A DNA stretch of 64,000 nucleotides from Oricola indica (GCF_019966595.1 NZ_JAINFJ010000011.1:62001-126000), one strand, 5' to 3'; shown: positions 24,957 through 34,887, counted from the stretch's first letter. Made by a program: numbers and translations. Notes: generated by a model from the letters alone, not told the origin.

Positions 24957-26462
24957 TTGAGCGACGACAAGATGGACGGGCCGGACACCACTCCAGACGA
25001 TTTCGAGAACGATACTCCAAAACGAAAAGCGGCTTTCGACCGCGTGCAGCAGCGATTGCGCGCCAAGCTCGGCGCCGATGTCTACAACAGCTGGTTCGGC
25101 CGCCTGAAACTGGATTCGGTCAGCCGCAACGTGGCGCGGATGTCCGTGCCGACGGCCTTCCTGCGGTCGTGGATCAACAGCCATTATATAGACGACCTTC
25201 TGGCGCTCTGGACGGAAGAGGTTCCGCAGATCATGCAGGTCGAGATCGTTGTGCGCAGCGCGACGAAGCCTGCGCATATCCGTCCCGAGGACGCGAAGAA
25301 CCCCGGCCTTGCCGCCAAGAAGACCTCCGTGCAGCCGGTCGCCCGCGCCGTATACAACCAGGACCGGGCCAAGGCGGCGCGCAGTGGCGGCTTCGCCGAG
25401 CAGAACGCCAATGGCAAGCTGATCGGCTCGCCGATCGACTCGCATTACACCTTCGACAATTTCATCGAGGGCAAGTCGAACCGCGTCAGTCTCGCCGCAG
25501 CCCGCGCGGCCGCCGACCAGGGGGCCAATTCGGCCCGTTTCAACCCCCTGTTCATCTATGCCTCGGTCGGCCTGGGCAAGACGCACCTTCTGCAGGCGAT
25601 CGCCAACGGCGTGCTCGCCGACGAGCCCAAGAAGCGCGTCGTCTACCTGACCGCCGAATATTTCATGTGGCGTTTCGCCAGCGCCATTCGCGACAACAAT
25701 GCGCTCCTTCTCAAGGAAACGCTGCACGATATCGACCTCCTGATCATCGACGACATGCAGTTCCTGCAGGGCAAGAAGATCCAGTCGGAGTTCTGCCACC
25801 TGATCAACACGCTGCTCGACAGCGCGCGCCAGGTGGTCGTCGCCGCCGACCGGCCGCCGCATGAACTGGAATCGCTGGATGCGCGGGTGCGATCACGCCT
25901 GCAGGGCGGCGTTGCGCTGGAAATCGGCGCGCCCGACTACGACATGCGGCTCGCCATGCTGCAGCAGCGCCTCGAAAGCGCAAAGCGGGACGATTTGACG
26001 CTGGAGATCGGCAGCGACGTTCTGGATCACGTCGCCAAGAACGTGACCTCCAGCTTCCGCGAACTGGAAGGCGCCTTCAACCAGTTGGTCTTCCGTCACT
26101 CCTTCGAGCCGGACCTTTCGATCGACCGTGTCGACGACATTCTGGGTCATCTCGTGCGCGTCGAGGACAACCGCAAGATCCGCATCGAGGACATCCAGCG
26201 CGCCGTCTCGCGCCACTACAATGTGTCGCGCACGGACATGCTGTCCAACCGGCGTACGCGGGTGATCGTCAAACCGCGCCAGATCGCCATGTATCTGGCC
26301 AAGATCATGACGCCGCGTTCGCTGCCGGAAATCGGCCGCCGCTTCGGCGGGCGTGATCACACGACGGTGTTGCACGCGGTGCGAAAGGTGGAATCGATGA
26401 TCGCCGAAGACGGCCAGCTCGCCAAGGAACTCGAGCTCCTGAAGCGACTGATCGAGGAATAA
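24957..26462 (+). CDS. dnaA: chromosomal replication initiator protein DnaA
   Basis: About 501 residues in four domains: an N-terminal protein-interaction domain ([20 protein letters not shown]), a variable linker, the AAA+ core with Walker [12 protein letters not shown] near residues 203-213 and Walker [13 protein letters not shown] near 261-272, and a C-terminal DNA-binding domain with the signature [20 protein letters not shown]. It opens the origin and also acts as a transcription factor. I place the start at a TTG preceded by AAGGGGGA at 5 bases. Other in-frame choices are ATGs at 24840, 24903 and 24972, of which the last gives a product five residues shorter. A terminator hairpin follows the gene. 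Confidence 0.95.
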   Translation: MSDDKMDGPDTTPDDFENDTPKRKAAFDRVQQRLRAKLGADVYNSWFGRLKLDSVSRNVARMSVPTAFLRSWINSHYIDDLLALWTEEVPQIMQVEIVVRSATKPAHIRPEDAKNPGLAAKKTSVQPVARAVYNQDRAKAARSGGFAEQNANGKLIGSPIDSHYTFDNFIEGKSNRVSLAAARAAADQGANSARFNPLFIYASVGLGKTHLLQAIANGVLADEPKKRVVYLTAEYFMWRFASAIRDNNALLLKETLHDIDLLIIDDMQFLQGKKIQSEFCHLINTLLDSARQVVVAADRPPHELESLDARVRSRLQGGVALEIGAPDYDMRLAMLQQRLESAKRDDLTLEIGSDVLDHVAKNVTSSFRELEGAFNQLVFRHSFEPDLSIDRVDDILGHLVRVEDNRKIRIEDIQRAVSRHYNVSRTDMLSNRRTRVIVKPRQIAMYLAKIMTPRSLPEIGRRFGGRDHTTVLHAVRKVESMIAEDGQLAKELELLKRLIEE

Positions 26463-26514
26463 CAAGCGGCCCCGGCGGCGCTTCGCCGGGACTGCGCTCT
26501 TTTCCCCAATCTTT

Positions 26515-26539
26515 GGCCGCGCCTCGTGCGCGGCCTTTT
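26515..26539 (+). terminator. rho-independent terminator after dnaA
   Basis: GGCCGCGC and GCGCGGCC make a perfect 8-bp stem with loop CTCGT, followed by TTTT. A second hairpin (CCCGGCG / CGCCGGG, 26471-26490) with TTTT ten bases later lies just before it, so the end of dnaA has two tandem hairpins. Confidence 0.75.
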
Positions 26540-26688
26540 GCTGCGCGCTTGCTTTTCGGACCGCAAACCGCCACATTCGCGGTCCGATCCGGCGGGGACC
26601 CGGCGTCGACGGATTCGCCCGAATCCGCAGCCGCGCCACCCGTCATTCCGCCGGTCCATCAGTGATTTACCCAAGCGGACAGCGAACA

Positions 26689-27807
26689 ATGCGTGTCACA
26701 ATCGAGCGAGCCAACCTGCTGAAATCCCTGAACCACGTTCACAGGGTCGTGGAGCGCCGCAATACGATACCGATCCTTTCGAACGTGCTTCTGAAAGCCG
26801 ACAGTTCGGCGCTGGAAATGAAAGCGACGGACCTCGACCTCGAGATCACCGAGGCTGTGCCGGCGGTCGTCGAACAGGCCGGCGCAACGACCGTCGCAGC
26901 GCATCTTCTCTACGACATCGTGCGCAAGCTTCCCGACGGCACGGAAGTCATGCTGTCGACGGATGCCGACGGCAATTCGATGACGGTGATTTCGGGGCGC
27001 TCGAACTTCAAGCTGCAATGCCTGCCGCAGTCCGACTTCCCGGAACTGACTGCCGGCGAGTTCACGCATACGTTCCGGCTCGAATCCGGGCAGTTGCGGG
27101 CGCTGATCGACCGCACACAGTTCGCGATCTCCACCGAGGAGACGCGGTACTATCTCAATGGCATCTACATGCACACGGCCGAAAGCGACGGCGACATGGT
27201 GCTGCGCGCCGTGGCGACCGACGGACACCGGCTGGCGCGCTGCGAGACTACTGCGCCCAACGGCGCCGAACAGATGCCCGGCATCATCATCCCGCGCAAG
27301 ACGGTGGGCGAGTTGCAGAAGCTCGTCGACGATCCGGATGTCGCGGTGACCGTGGAACTCTCTGACTCGAAGATTCGCTTCACCATCGGCGGCATTGTGC
27401 TGACCTCGAAACTGATCGACGGCACGTTCCCGGACTATCAGCGCGTCATACCGACCGCCAACGACAAGGACATGATGGTCGACCGGCAGACCTTCGCCTC
27501 CGCCGTCGACCGCGTCTCCACCGTTTCCAGCGAACGCGGACGTGCGGTGAAGATCGCGCTCACCGACGGCCAGATGACGCTGACCGTCAACAACCCCGAT
27601 TCCGGATCGGCGACCGAGGAACTGGCGGTGGGCTACGAAGCGGAACCGATGGAGATCGGTTTCAACGCGCGCTACCTTCTCGACATCACCAACCAGATCA
27701 CCGGATCGGACGTGAAGTTCACGCTTGCCGATGCCGGATCGCCGACACTGATCATCGACACGGCGGACGAGAATTCGCTCTACGTGCTGATGCCGATGCG
27801 CGTCTAG
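26689..27807 (+). CDS. dnaN: DNA polymerase III subunit beta (sliding clamp)
   Basis: 372 residues forming three clamp folds. MRVTIERANLLKSLNHVHRV and RRNTIPILSNVLLKA at the N-terminus, YYLNGIYMH and DGHRLARC in the middle, and the C-terminal VLMPMRV that closes the ring are all present. It tethers the replicative polymerase and binds MutS, DnaE and others. The start at MRVTIER is supported by family length; an upstream ATG nine codons earlier would add a non-conserved extension. It follows dnaA after 226 bases with a terminator, so it probably has its own promoter. Confidence 0.96.
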   Translation: MRVTIERANLLKSLNHVHRVVERRNTIPILSNVLLKADSSALEMKATDLDLEITEAVPAVVEQAGATTVAAHLLYDIVRKLPDGTEVMLSTDADGNSMTVISGRSNFKLQCLPQSDFPELTAGEFTHTFRLESGQLRALIDRTQFAISTEETRYYLNGIYMHTAESDGDMVLRAVATDGHRLARCETTAPNGAEQMPGIIIPRKTVGELQKLVDDPDVAVTVELSDSKIRFTIGGIVLTSKLIDGTFPDYQRVIPTANDKDMMVDRQTFASAVDRVSTVSSERGRAVKIALTDGQMTLTVNNPDSGSATEELAVGYEAEPMEIGFNARYLLDITNQITGSDVKFTLADAGSPTLIIDTADENSLYVLMPMRV

Positions 27808-27833
27808 GAGCGGGATCCGCGAACCGTGGGACG

Positions 27834-28985
27834 ATGACGCCGGAAAGCCATCTCTCCGCGCTGAAACTGACGGCGTTCCGCAACTATGCGCAGCTTTCGG
27901 TCGCGTTCCAGCCGAAGCATATCGTGCTGACCGGGCCGAACGGCGCCGGCAAGACCAATCTCATGGAAGCTGTGTCGTTCCTGTCGCCGGGCCGTGGCCT
28001 GCGCCGCGCGCAATTGGCCGACGTGGCGAAGGCCGGGACCGAGAACGGCTTCGCGATCCACGCGACGCTGGAACGCGATGGCGAAAGCTATGCGATCGGC
28101 ACCGGCACCGCGTTCGGCGACGCCGGGCAGCGCCGGCTGCGCATCAACGGCACCAACGCCAAGACCGCCGACGAACTGCTCGACCTGTGCCGCATCATCT
28201 GGCTGACGCCGTCGATGGACGGGCTTTTCACCGGTCCGGCCTCGGACCGGCGGCGTTTCCTCGACCGCATGGTGCTGGCCATCGATCCGGCGCATGGCCG
28301 CCGGGCGGCGGATTACGAAAAGGCGATGCGGCAGCGAAACCGGCTGCTCGACGAGCCCGCGACCGGCCAGACGGATGCCTGGCTCGCCGCGACCGAAACG
28401 CAGCTGGCCGCGCTCGGCTCGGCGATCATCGCGGCACGGCAGGAACTGGCGGGGTTGCTCGCGGGCATCATCGATGCGCGGCGCGACGGCGATGATCCGT
28501 TTCCGACGGCCACGCTCGCGCTGGTCGGCACGATGGAGGAGGCCGCGCGCGAGGGCATGGCGGCAGGCGAAATCGAGGACCGGCTCGTCGCCGACTATCG
28601 CGACGGTCGGTATCGCGACCGGGCGGCGGGACGCACATTGTCGGGACCGCACCGCGCCGAATTCGCCATCCGCCACACGGAAAAGGACATGGAGGCAGCG
28701 CGCTGCTCGACCGGCGAACAGAAGGCGCTTCTCGTCGGGCTAGTGCTCGCCCACGCAAGCCTGACGCGCACGGTTTCCGGCATGGCGCCGATCATGCTAC
28801 TCGACGAAATCGCGGCGCATCTCGATCCGGCACGCCGCGCCGCCCTGTTCGACCGCATCGACGATGTCGGCGGACAAGCCTTCATGACCGGCACCGACCG
28901 GGCGCTGTTCGATGCGCTGGCCGACCGGGCGCAGCATTTCCGGGTCGAAAACGGCGCCCTTGCGGCGGAAGCGGACCCGACATGA
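27834..28985 (+). CDS. recF: DNA replication and repair protein RecF
   Basis: A 383-residue SMC-like ATPase. LKLTAFRNYAQLSVAF starts the fold, GPNGAGKTNLMEAV is Walker A (about 39-52), STGEQKALLVGLVLAH the ABC signature and MLLDEIAAHLD Walker B. RecF helps load RecA at single-strand gaps. It follows dnaN after 26 bases and its stop overlaps the next start (ATGA), so dnaN-recF-moeB form one unit. Confidence 0.95.
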   Translation: MTPESHLSALKLTAFRNYAQLSVAFQPKHIVLTGPNGAGKTNLMEAVSFLSPGRGLRRAQLADVAKAGTENGFAIHATLERDGESYAIGTGTAFGDAGQRRLRINGTNAKTADELLDLCRIIWLTPSMDGLFTGPASDRRRFLDRMVLAIDPAHGRRAADYEKAMRQRNRLLDEPATGQTDAWLAATETQLAALGSAIIAARQELAGLLAGIIDARRDGDDPFPTATLALVGTMEEAAREGMAAGEIEDRLVADYRDGRYRDRAAGRTLSGPHRAEFAIRHTEKDMEAARCSTGEQKALLVGLVLAHASLTRTVSGMAPIMLLDEIAAHLDPARRAALFDRIDDVGGQAFMTGTDRALFDALADRAQHFRVENGALAAEADPT

Positions 28986-29743
28986 ATGACGACAAGGCCT
29001 TGAAGCCCGACGAGATCGAGCGCTATGCGCGCCACATCATCCTGTCCGAGATCGGCGGCGCCGGCCAGCAGAAGCTGAAGAAGGCGCGCGTCCTGGTCAT
29101 CGGCGCGGGCGGCCTCGGCAGCCCGGTGCTTCTCTACCTGGCGGCCGCGGGGGTCGGCACGTTGGGCGTGGTCGATGACGATGCGGTGAGCCTGTCGAAC
29201 CTGCAGCGCCAGATATTGCACGGAAGCGGCGATATCGGGCGGCCCAAGACCGAGAGCGCGGCGCATGCGCTCGGCGAGGTCAATCCGCTGGTCGAAATCG
29301 TCGAACATCGCGCGCGGCTGACGGCGGACAACGCGTCCGCGATCATGAAGGACTACGACATCGTGGTCGATGGCTCGGACAATTTCGGGACGCGCTACCT
29401 CGTGGCGGACATGGCGGAGGCGCTGGCGATGCCGCTGGTCGCGGGCGCGCTCGGCCGTTTCGACGGCAGCCTGACCGTGCTTGCGCCGCACGAGACGGAC
29501 GCCGAGGGCGCGCCCAATCCGCGTTACCGCGACCTGTTTCCCGAGCCGCCGCCGGACGGCACGGTGCCGACCTGCGCGGAGACCGGCATTCTCGGCGCGG
29601 TCGCTGGCGTAATCGGCACGCTGCAGGCCGTCGAGACGCTGAAACTGATCACCGGAACGGGCGAACCGCTGGTCGGAAAGCTCCTGCTTTATGACGCGCT
29701 ATCGGTTCGGTTCCAGACGATGACTTACCGGCGGCGCGGGTGA
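28982..29743 (+). CDS. moeB: HesA/MoeB/ThiF-family adenylyltransferase (molybdopterin-synthase adenylyltransferase type)
   Basis: 253 residues with the E1-like fold: ALKPDEIERYARHIILSEIGG at the N-terminus, the ATP loop VIGAGGLGSPVLLYLAAAGV, the Arg finger region SNLQRQILH, DGSDNFGTRYLVAD and the Cys region VPTCAETGILGAVAGVIGT. It activates the C-terminal Gly-Gly of MoaD (or ThiS) by adenylation. The CxxC zinc pairs typical of E. coli MoeB are not evident, so ThiF or a general sulfur-carrier function is possible. It overlaps recF by four bases. Confidence 0.85.
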   Translation: MNDDKALKPDEIERYARHIILSEIGGAGQQKLKKARVLVIGAGGLGSPVLLYLAAAGVGTLGVVDDDAVSLSNLQRQILHGSGDIGRPKTESAAHALGEVNPLVEIVEHRARLTADNASAIMKDYDIVVDGSDNFGTRYLVADMAEALAMPLVAGALGRFDGSLTVLAPHETDAEGAPNPRYRDLFPEPPPDGTVPTCAETGILGAVAGVIGTLQAVETLKLITGTGEPLVGKLLLYDALSVRFQTMTYRRRG

Positions 29744-31608
29744 GCGCCATGTCAGCGTCCGATTTCATTTTCCGCCCCTTCGAGACGATTGTCCGTCCGC
29801 TCGACATTCCCTATGAGCCGCTTCCGGCGAGCGGGCCATTCGCCCTTCTGGCGCATTTCGCGCGGATGTTTCGCGGTGTCCTGGCGGCCGTGGCCTTGCT
29901 GATGGTGACGGTCGAGGGAATCAACCTCGCCACCATCTGGGGTATCTCGTTCGCCGTCGACGGTGTCGGGGCGAAGGGCGCTTCCGCGTTCCTGTCAGAG
30001 GAATGGCCGATCCTTGCGCTTCTCGGCTTTCTCATCGTTCCCGTGGTGCCAGTGCTCATCTTTCTCGCCAACACGTTGAACTCCCAGGTCGTCGCCGTCA
30101 GCATGCCGGCGGCAATGCAGTGGCAGGGGCACAAGGCGGTCGAGCGGCAGGATCTCGCCTTCTTCCAGGACCTGTTCGCCGGGCAGGTGGCCTCGCGTAT
30201 CTCGCAGGTCGCTTCGGCCGTGCAGCAGCAGATCGTCGTCGCCTTCTATTCCGTTCCGTATTTCCTGGTGCAATTCGTCGGCTCGCTCGTCCTGCTCGCC
30301 ACACTGTCCTGGCCGCTTGCGATACCGGTCTTCATATGGATCGCCGCCAACGTCACCCTCGCCGTCGTCGCGGTGCCGCATTTTGCGGAACGCTCGCGCC
30401 ATGCCGCCCGCGCGCGCAGCCTCGTGGTGGGTGCGATGACGGACCTCTACGCCAATATCCAGATGGTGAAGCTGTTCGCCGCCGAGGACAGCGAAGCAGG
30501 CGCGATGCGCGGCGTGATGGGCGAATCGATCCGCACCCAGCAGATGGAACGGCGCCTGCATTTGACGACCGACAGCACTGTCGTGGTTTTCAATGCGCTG
30601 CTGTTAGTCGCCAATATCGCCATCGGGTTCTGGGGCCTCGTCGCCGGTTTCGTCACGACAGGCGAATTCGTCGCCTCGATCGCCATCGTGCAGCGGCTCA
30701 GCGCGAATTCGCGCGCCTTCCTGCAGATGGGCCAGCAGATCTTCCGCGCGGTGGGCACGATCCGCGACGCCATGCCCGTGGTCACCACGCCGCCGACGAT
30801 CGTCGACGCGCCGGACGCCAGGCCACTCGTTGTGAGCGAGGGCGCGGTCGAGTTCAGCGGCGTCCGGTTCGAGTACCGCGAGGGACAACGCGTCATCCGC
30901 GACCTGTCGCTGTCGATCCGGCCCAGCGAAAAGGTCGGGCTGGTCGGGCTGTCGGGCGCGGGCAAATCCACGCTGGTCAGCCTTCTGCTTCGTTTTTTCG
31001 ATGTCGAGGGCGGCGCAATCCGGATCGACGGCCAGGATATCCGCGACGTGACCCAGGAGAGCCTGCGCGACAGTATCGGCGTCGTGACGCAGGATGTGTC
31101 GCTGCTCCACCGGTCGGTCGGCGACAACATTCTCTATGGCCGGCCGGAGGCGACGCACGAGGAGATGGAACACGCCACCGCGCTCGCCGAGGCGGACGGG
31201 TTCATCGCCGATCTGGAAGACGGCGAAGGCCGCACCGGCTTCGATGCCTATGTCGGCGATCGCGGGGTGAAGCTCTCGGGCGGACAGCGGCAGCGCGTCG
31301 CCATTGCACGGGTGCTTCTCAAGGACGCGCGGATCCTCGTTCTCGACGAGGCCACGTCGGCGCTCGACAGCGAGGCGGAAGCGGCGGTCCAGGACAAGCT
31401 GGCGCTGCTGATGGAAGGCAAGACCGTGATCGCGATCGCGCACCGTCTCTCGACGATCGCCAGCATGGACCGGATCGTCGTCCTCGACGAAGGCCGCATC
31501 GCCGAAGAGGGAACGCCGGCGGCGCTTCTCGAGCAGGACGGGCTGTACGCCAAATTGTGGAAGCGACAGACCGGCGGCTATATCCCGGACACGATCGACC
31601 CGGCATAG
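29740..31608 (+). CDS. ABC exporter, fused transmembrane and ATP-binding domains
   Basis: 622 residues. Residues about 40-330 form an ABC type-1 exporter membrane domain with six hydrophobic segments. Residues about 365-610 are the ATPase: Walker A GLSGAGKSTLVS, Q-loop VTQDV, signature KLSGGQRQRVAIARV, Walker B ILVLDEATSALDSE and the H-loop AIAHRLSTI. Half-transporters of this type export lipids, drugs or iron-sulfur intermediates as dimers; the substrate here is unknown. The start is either a GTG overlapping the moeB stop (GTGA) or an ATG nine bases later. Confidence 0.9.
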   Translation: MSAMSASDFIFRPFETIVRPLDIPYEPLPASGPFALLAHFARMFRGVLAAVALLMVTVEGINLATIWGISFAVDGVGAKGASAFLSEEWPILALLGFLIVPVVPVLIFLANTLNSQVVAVSMPAAMQWQGHKAVERQDLAFFQDLFAGQVASRISQVASAVQQQIVVAFYSVPYFLVQFVGSLVLLATLSWPLAIPVFIWIAANVTLAVVAVPHFAERSRHAARARSLVVGAMTDLYANIQMVKLFAAEDSEAGAMRGVMGESIRTQQMERRLHLTTDSTVVVFNALLLVANIAIGFWGLVAGFVTTGEFVASIAIVQRLSANSRAFLQMGQQIFRAVGTIRDAMPVVTTPPTIVDAPDARPLVVSEGAVEFSGVRFEYREGQRVIRDLSLSIRPSEKVGLVGLSGAGKSTLVSLLLRFFDVEGGAIRIDGQDIRDVTQESLRDSIGVVTQDVSLLHRSVGDNILYGRPEATHEEMEHATALAEADGFIADLEDGEGRTGFDAYVGDRGVKLSGGQRQRVAIARVLLKDARILVLDEATSALDSEAEAAVQDKLALLMEGKTVIAIAHRLSTIASMDRIVVLDEGRIAEEGTPAALLEQDGLYAKLWKRQTGGYIPDTIDPA

Positions 31609-31703
31609 GCCATCGGTCGGGACAAAAAGACGACGCCTTCCCGACACTTGACGTTGCGGAAGCGTGGCGGTTGGATGCGGCTCCGAGCCAGTGAGGAGCA
31701 TGC

Positions 31704-32498
31704 ATGACCATTCGTCCCACCATCTACCACATCCCGGTCTGCCCGTTTTCGCAACGGCTGGAGATCTTGCTGGCACTGAAGGGCTGCACCGGCGACGTGG
31801 CGTTCAGCGTCGTCGACATTACCAAGCCACGCGACCCGGAATTGCTGAAGAAGACGCGCGGCACGACGGCCCTGCCGGTTCTGGAAACGCCCGACGGGCG
31901 CATCCTGAAGGAAAGCCTCGTCATCCTGCGCTATTTCGACGAGGTTTTTGGAACCCCGGTTCGGCGAAGCGACCCGTTCGAACATGCGGTCGAAAACATG
32001 CTGATCGCAAAGGAAGGTCCGTTCACGGCGGCGGGGTATCTCTTCGTCATGAACCAGGACCGGGCGAAACGCGACGCGTTCAACGACAAGCTGCTGGCGC
32101 TCTACCGGGACATCAACGGCTTTCTTGTGGAACACAATCCCGGCGGCACGTTTCTCTTCGACGACTTCGGACTGGCCGAGGCCGTGTTCACGCCGATGTT
32201 CATGCGGTTCTGGTTCCTCGACTATTACGAGAATTTCGAGTTGCCGTCGGGTGAGGAATACGACCGGGTGCGCAAGTGGAAGGCCGCCTGTCTGGAGCAC
32301 GAGGCCGCGCAGCAGGTTTCATACGAGGAAATCGTCAAGAGCTACCACGACTATGCGCTCGGCGCGGGCAATGGCGCGCTGCCGAAAGGCCGCTCGGTCT
32401 CAAGCTTCGTCTTCACGCCTGACTGGAAGGACCGGCCCTGGCCGCCGCGCGACAAATACGATGCGGCCGCGACCGACGCGGAGCTGGGGCTGGTCTGA
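31704..32498 (+). CDS. glutathione S-transferase-like protein
   Basis: 264 residues. The thioredoxin-fold N-terminus has YHIPVCPFSQRLEILLAL with the glutaredoxin-like CPFS at residues 13-16, TTALPVLETPDGRILKES with the cis-Pro, and a C-terminal GST helical domain (FLFDDFGLAEAVFTPMFMRF). The Cys in the active site resembles omega/beta or glutaredoxin-like GSTs. A 30-residue tail rich in Trp, Pro and Lys follows the fold. AGGAG lies seven bases before the ATG. It is convergent with the dehydrogenase gene, with 3 bases between the stops. Confidence 0.87.
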   Translation: MTIRPTIYHIPVCPFSQRLEILLALKGCTGDVAFSVVDITKPRDPELLKKTRGTTALPVLETPDGRILKESLVILRYFDEVFGTPVRRSDPFEHAVENMLIAKEGPFTAAGYLFVMNQDRAKRDAFNDKLLALYRDINGFLVEHNPGGTFLFDDFGLAEAVFTPMFMRFWFLDYYENFELPSGEEYDRVRKWKAACLEHEAAQQVSYEEIVKSYHDYALGAGNGALPKGRSVSSFVFTPDWKDRPWPPRDKYDAAATDAELGLV

Positions 32499-32501
32499 GG
32501 C

Positions 32502-33503
32502 TTACACCATCGACGGCAGGACGCGGTCCGGCGGGCGGTCGCCATCGGCCATCATGCGGATATTGATGATGACCTTTTCGCCCATCTCGATGCGGCCTTC
32601 GATGGTTGCCGAGCTCATATGTGGCGAGACGACGACCTTGCCCTTGCGGGCCAGTTCGCGCAGGCGCGGGTCGAGGGTCGGCTCGTTATCGAAGACATCG
32701 AGGCCGGCGCCGGCGATACGATCCTCCTCGATCAGCCGGATCAGCGCGTTCTCGTCGATCACGTCGCCGCGCGAGGTGTTGACGATATAGGCCGTCGGCT
32801 GGAGCAGTTCGAGCCGGCGCGCGGACAGGAGATGGAAGGTCGCCGGTGTGGACGGGCAGTTGACCGAGACGATGTCCATGTGGGCGAGCATCTGGTCGAG
32901 GCTTTCCCACCAGGTCGCGCCAAGCGCGGTCTCGATCGCCTCCGACATGCGCTGGCGATTGTGATAGTTGATCGACAGGCCGAATGCGCGGGCGCGCCGC
33001 GCCACCGCGATGCCGATGCGGCCGAGGCCGACGATGCCGAGGCGCTTGCCGGAAATTCGGCGGCCGAGCATCCATGTCGGCGACCAGCCCTGCCATTCGC
33101 CCTCACCCGTCAGCACAGCCGCGCCCTCGGTGAGCCGGCGCGGCACGGCGAGGATCAGCGCCATGGTCATGTCGGCCGTGTCCTCGTTGAGGACGTTGGG
33201 CGTGTTGGTGACAGTCAGGCCGTGGGCGTGGGCCTCCTTGACGTCGATATTGTCGACGCCGTTGCCGAAATTGGCGATCAGCTTCAGTTGCGGGCCGGCC
33301 CTGCTGATCAGCTCGGCGTCGATCCTGTCGGTGACGGTCGGCACGAGCACCTCGGCGATGCCCATCGCCTCGGCCAGTTCCTCGCGCGACATGGGCCGGT
33401 CGGTCTCGTTCAGACGCACATCGAACAATTCGCGCATCCGGACCTCGACGGCCTCCGGCAGCTTGCGCGTGATGACGACCAGCGGTTTTCGGCTCAGGGG
33501 CAT
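32502..33503 (-). CDS. D-isomer-specific 2-hydroxyacid dehydrogenase (D-glycerate/glyoxylate reductase-like)
   Basis: A 333-residue NAD(P)-dependent dehydrogenase. FGNGVDNIDVKEA belongs to the catalytic domain, the Rossmann loop is GIVGLGRIGIAVA, the substrate Arg is in IVNTSRGDVIDENAL, the Glu in GAGLDVFDNEP and the catalytic His in VVVSPHMSSATIE. It reduces or oxidises a 2-hydroxy acid such as glycerate/hydroxypyruvate. The ATG chosen has GGAG five bases upstream; a GTG two codons earlier overlaps that site and is rejected. Confidence 0.9.
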   Translation of the reverse strand: MPLSRKPLVVITRKLPEAVEVRMRELFDVRLNETDRPMSREELAEAMGIAEVLVPTVTDRIDAELISRAGPQLKLIANFGNGVDNIDVKEAHAHGLTVTNTPNVLNEDTADMTMALILAVPRRLTEGAAVLTGEGEWQGWSPTWMLGRRISGKRLGIVGLGRIGIAVARRARAFGLSINYHNRQRMSEAIETALGATWWESLDQMLAHMDIVSVNCPSTPATFHLLSARRLELLQPTAYIVNTSRGDVIDENALIRLIEEDRIAGAGLDVFDNEPTLDPRLRELARKGKVVVSPHMSSATIEGRIEMGEKVIINIRMMADGDRPPDRVLPSMV

Positions 33504-33709
33504 TCGCACTCCCTAGGACGCACTCTTTCTTGTTCCAGCCCGGGACAAGTGTTGAGTGCTCATTAACCAATGTGGGACCAAAATAGAATTCGGCCCGTTC
33601 GCCGTTCTCTAGCAAGGCGGCCGGGCCATGACAAAGAGTTTTGCGCGCGTCCGCGACGCTCCCCTCCGCAGCACCGCGACCGCCCGGAAAATCGAAAGGC
33701 CGAGACCGC

Positions 33710-34285
33710 ATGTATTCCCGTTTCTTCCTCTCCGCCGCGCCGAAAGCCGCCATTGCCCTCGCCATCGCGCTTGCCGCCTTCGCGACCGCCGCGCCGGCGA
33801 CCGCACAGCAGACCGGTTCGATCAATCGCGGTGCGAGCGGATTGCCGCTGCCGCGTTACGTCAGCCTCAAGGCGACGAAGGTGAACATGCGCGTCGGGCC
33901 AGGGTCGGACTACTCGGTCGCCTACCGGTACCTGAAGAACGGCATTCCGATGGAGATCATCCAGGAATACGACAACTGGCGCCGGGTGCGCGATGCGGAC
34001 GGCACCACGGGGTGGATCCACAGCTCGCTGCTTTCGGGCGAGCGCACGGCCATCGCTTCGCCCTGGCGCGAGGAAAATTCCCCCGACGACACGGTGATCC
34101 TCTACAACACGCCTGCCGCCGCAGCCGGCGTGGTCGCCTATCTGGAACCGGGCGTTGTCGGCAAGATCGCATCCTGCGACGGCGCCTGGTGCGAGCTGGA
34201 AGTCGGCTATGAAAGCCGCAAGCTTCGCGGCTACGTCAACCAGGCGGAACTCTGGGGCGCGTATCCGGACGAAGTCATCAAGTAG
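33710..34285 (+). CDS. secreted bacterial SH3-domain protein
   Basis: 191 residues with a Sec signal (basic start MYSRFFLSAAPKAAIAL, cleavage after ATAQQ or nearby). The mature protein has an SH3 type-3 repeat: YVSLKATKVNMRVGPGSDYS, then DNWRRVRDADGTTGWIHSSL, and a second half ending in GYVNQAELWGAYPDEVIK. Such domains bind peptidoglycan or act in envelope maintenance in the periplasm. A paired Cys (CDGAWC) may form a disulfide. It is transcribed towards irr, with 17 bases between the stops. Confidence 0.85.
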   Translation: MYSRFFLSAAPKAAIALAIALAAFATAAPATAQQTGSINRGASGLPLPRYVSLKATKVNMRVGPGSDYSVAYRYLKNGIPMEIIQEYDNWRRVRDADGTTGWIHSSLLSGERTAIASPWREENSPDDTVILYNTPAAAAGVVAYLEPGVVGKIASCDGAWCELEVGYESRKLRGYVNQAELWGAYPDEVIK

Positions 34286-34302
34286 AAGAGAAAGCCCGCG
34301 GC

Positions 34303-34737
34303 TCAGCGCTTGCGGCGCAGCCGGATCACCACATCGATATTGGCGACTTCCATGCCCTCGGGCGGCTCGGGCAGGTTTTGAACCGAGAGGCTCGAGACAG
34401 GAACGTCGATCACCTCGCCATCCTCCTCGACATAGAAGTGATGGTGGTCGGAGGTGTTGGTGTCGAAATAGGTGCGCGAGCCCTCCACCGACAGAATGCG
34501 AAGCATGCCCGCATCGGTGAACTGGTGCAGCGTGTTGTAGACGGTCGCAAGCGAGACGGGCACGCCGGAGGCGAGCGCCTCGCCATGCAGGTCCTCGGCA
34601 GCGAGATGGCGATCACCCTGAGCGAATAACAGTTCAGCAAGCGCAACGCGTTGCCGCGTCGGCCGAAGCCCCGCGCTCTGCAGTTTGTGCCTGATCTCCA
34701 CCCCAGACTCAGCCAATTCCTCGTCCAATTCCCGCAT
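34303..34737 (-). CDS. irr: Fur-family iron response regulator Irr
   Basis: About 144 residues. ESGVEIRHKLQSAGLRPTRQ and VALAELLF form the winged helix, LATVYNTLHQFTDAGML the recognition segment, and TSDHHHFYVEEDGEVIDVP the HHH metal/haem region of Irr. In Hyphomicrobiales Irr represses haem synthesis and iron-storage genes under iron limitation and is degraded on binding haem. The start at MRELDEELAESG gives the typical length. A start 20 codons upstream (34797) is possible but would place coding sequence over the fabA promoter. It is divergent from fabA, the usual arrangement. Confidence 0.9.
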   Translation of the reverse strand: MRELDEELAESGVEIRHKLQSAGLRPTRQRVALAELLFAQGDRHLAAEDLHGEALASGVPVSLATVYNTLHQFTDAGMLRILSVEGSRTYFDTNTSDHHHFYVEEDGEVIDVPVSSLSVQNLPEPPEGMEVANIDVVIRLRRKR

Positions 34738-34781
34738 AACGTGTTTCAACTTGCGTGCAAAACAGCGAATTTTTCTGTCCC

Positions 34782-34810
34782 TTGCAGTGGTCTTCATATA
34801 TTCGCTATGG
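34782..34810 (+). promoter_or_regulatory. predicted fabA promoter
   Basis: TTGCAG (34782-34787) and CTATGG (34805-34810) are 17 bases apart, in the irr-fabA divergent region. It gives a leader of about 70 bases before fabA. Confidence 0.4.
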
Positions 34811-34887
34811 CTTGAACGATCAATAGGCGCGGGTCCGGAGGAACCCTCCCGCGACGCCTGAAAGAACACGAAGGGAAGAAGCGGCCG

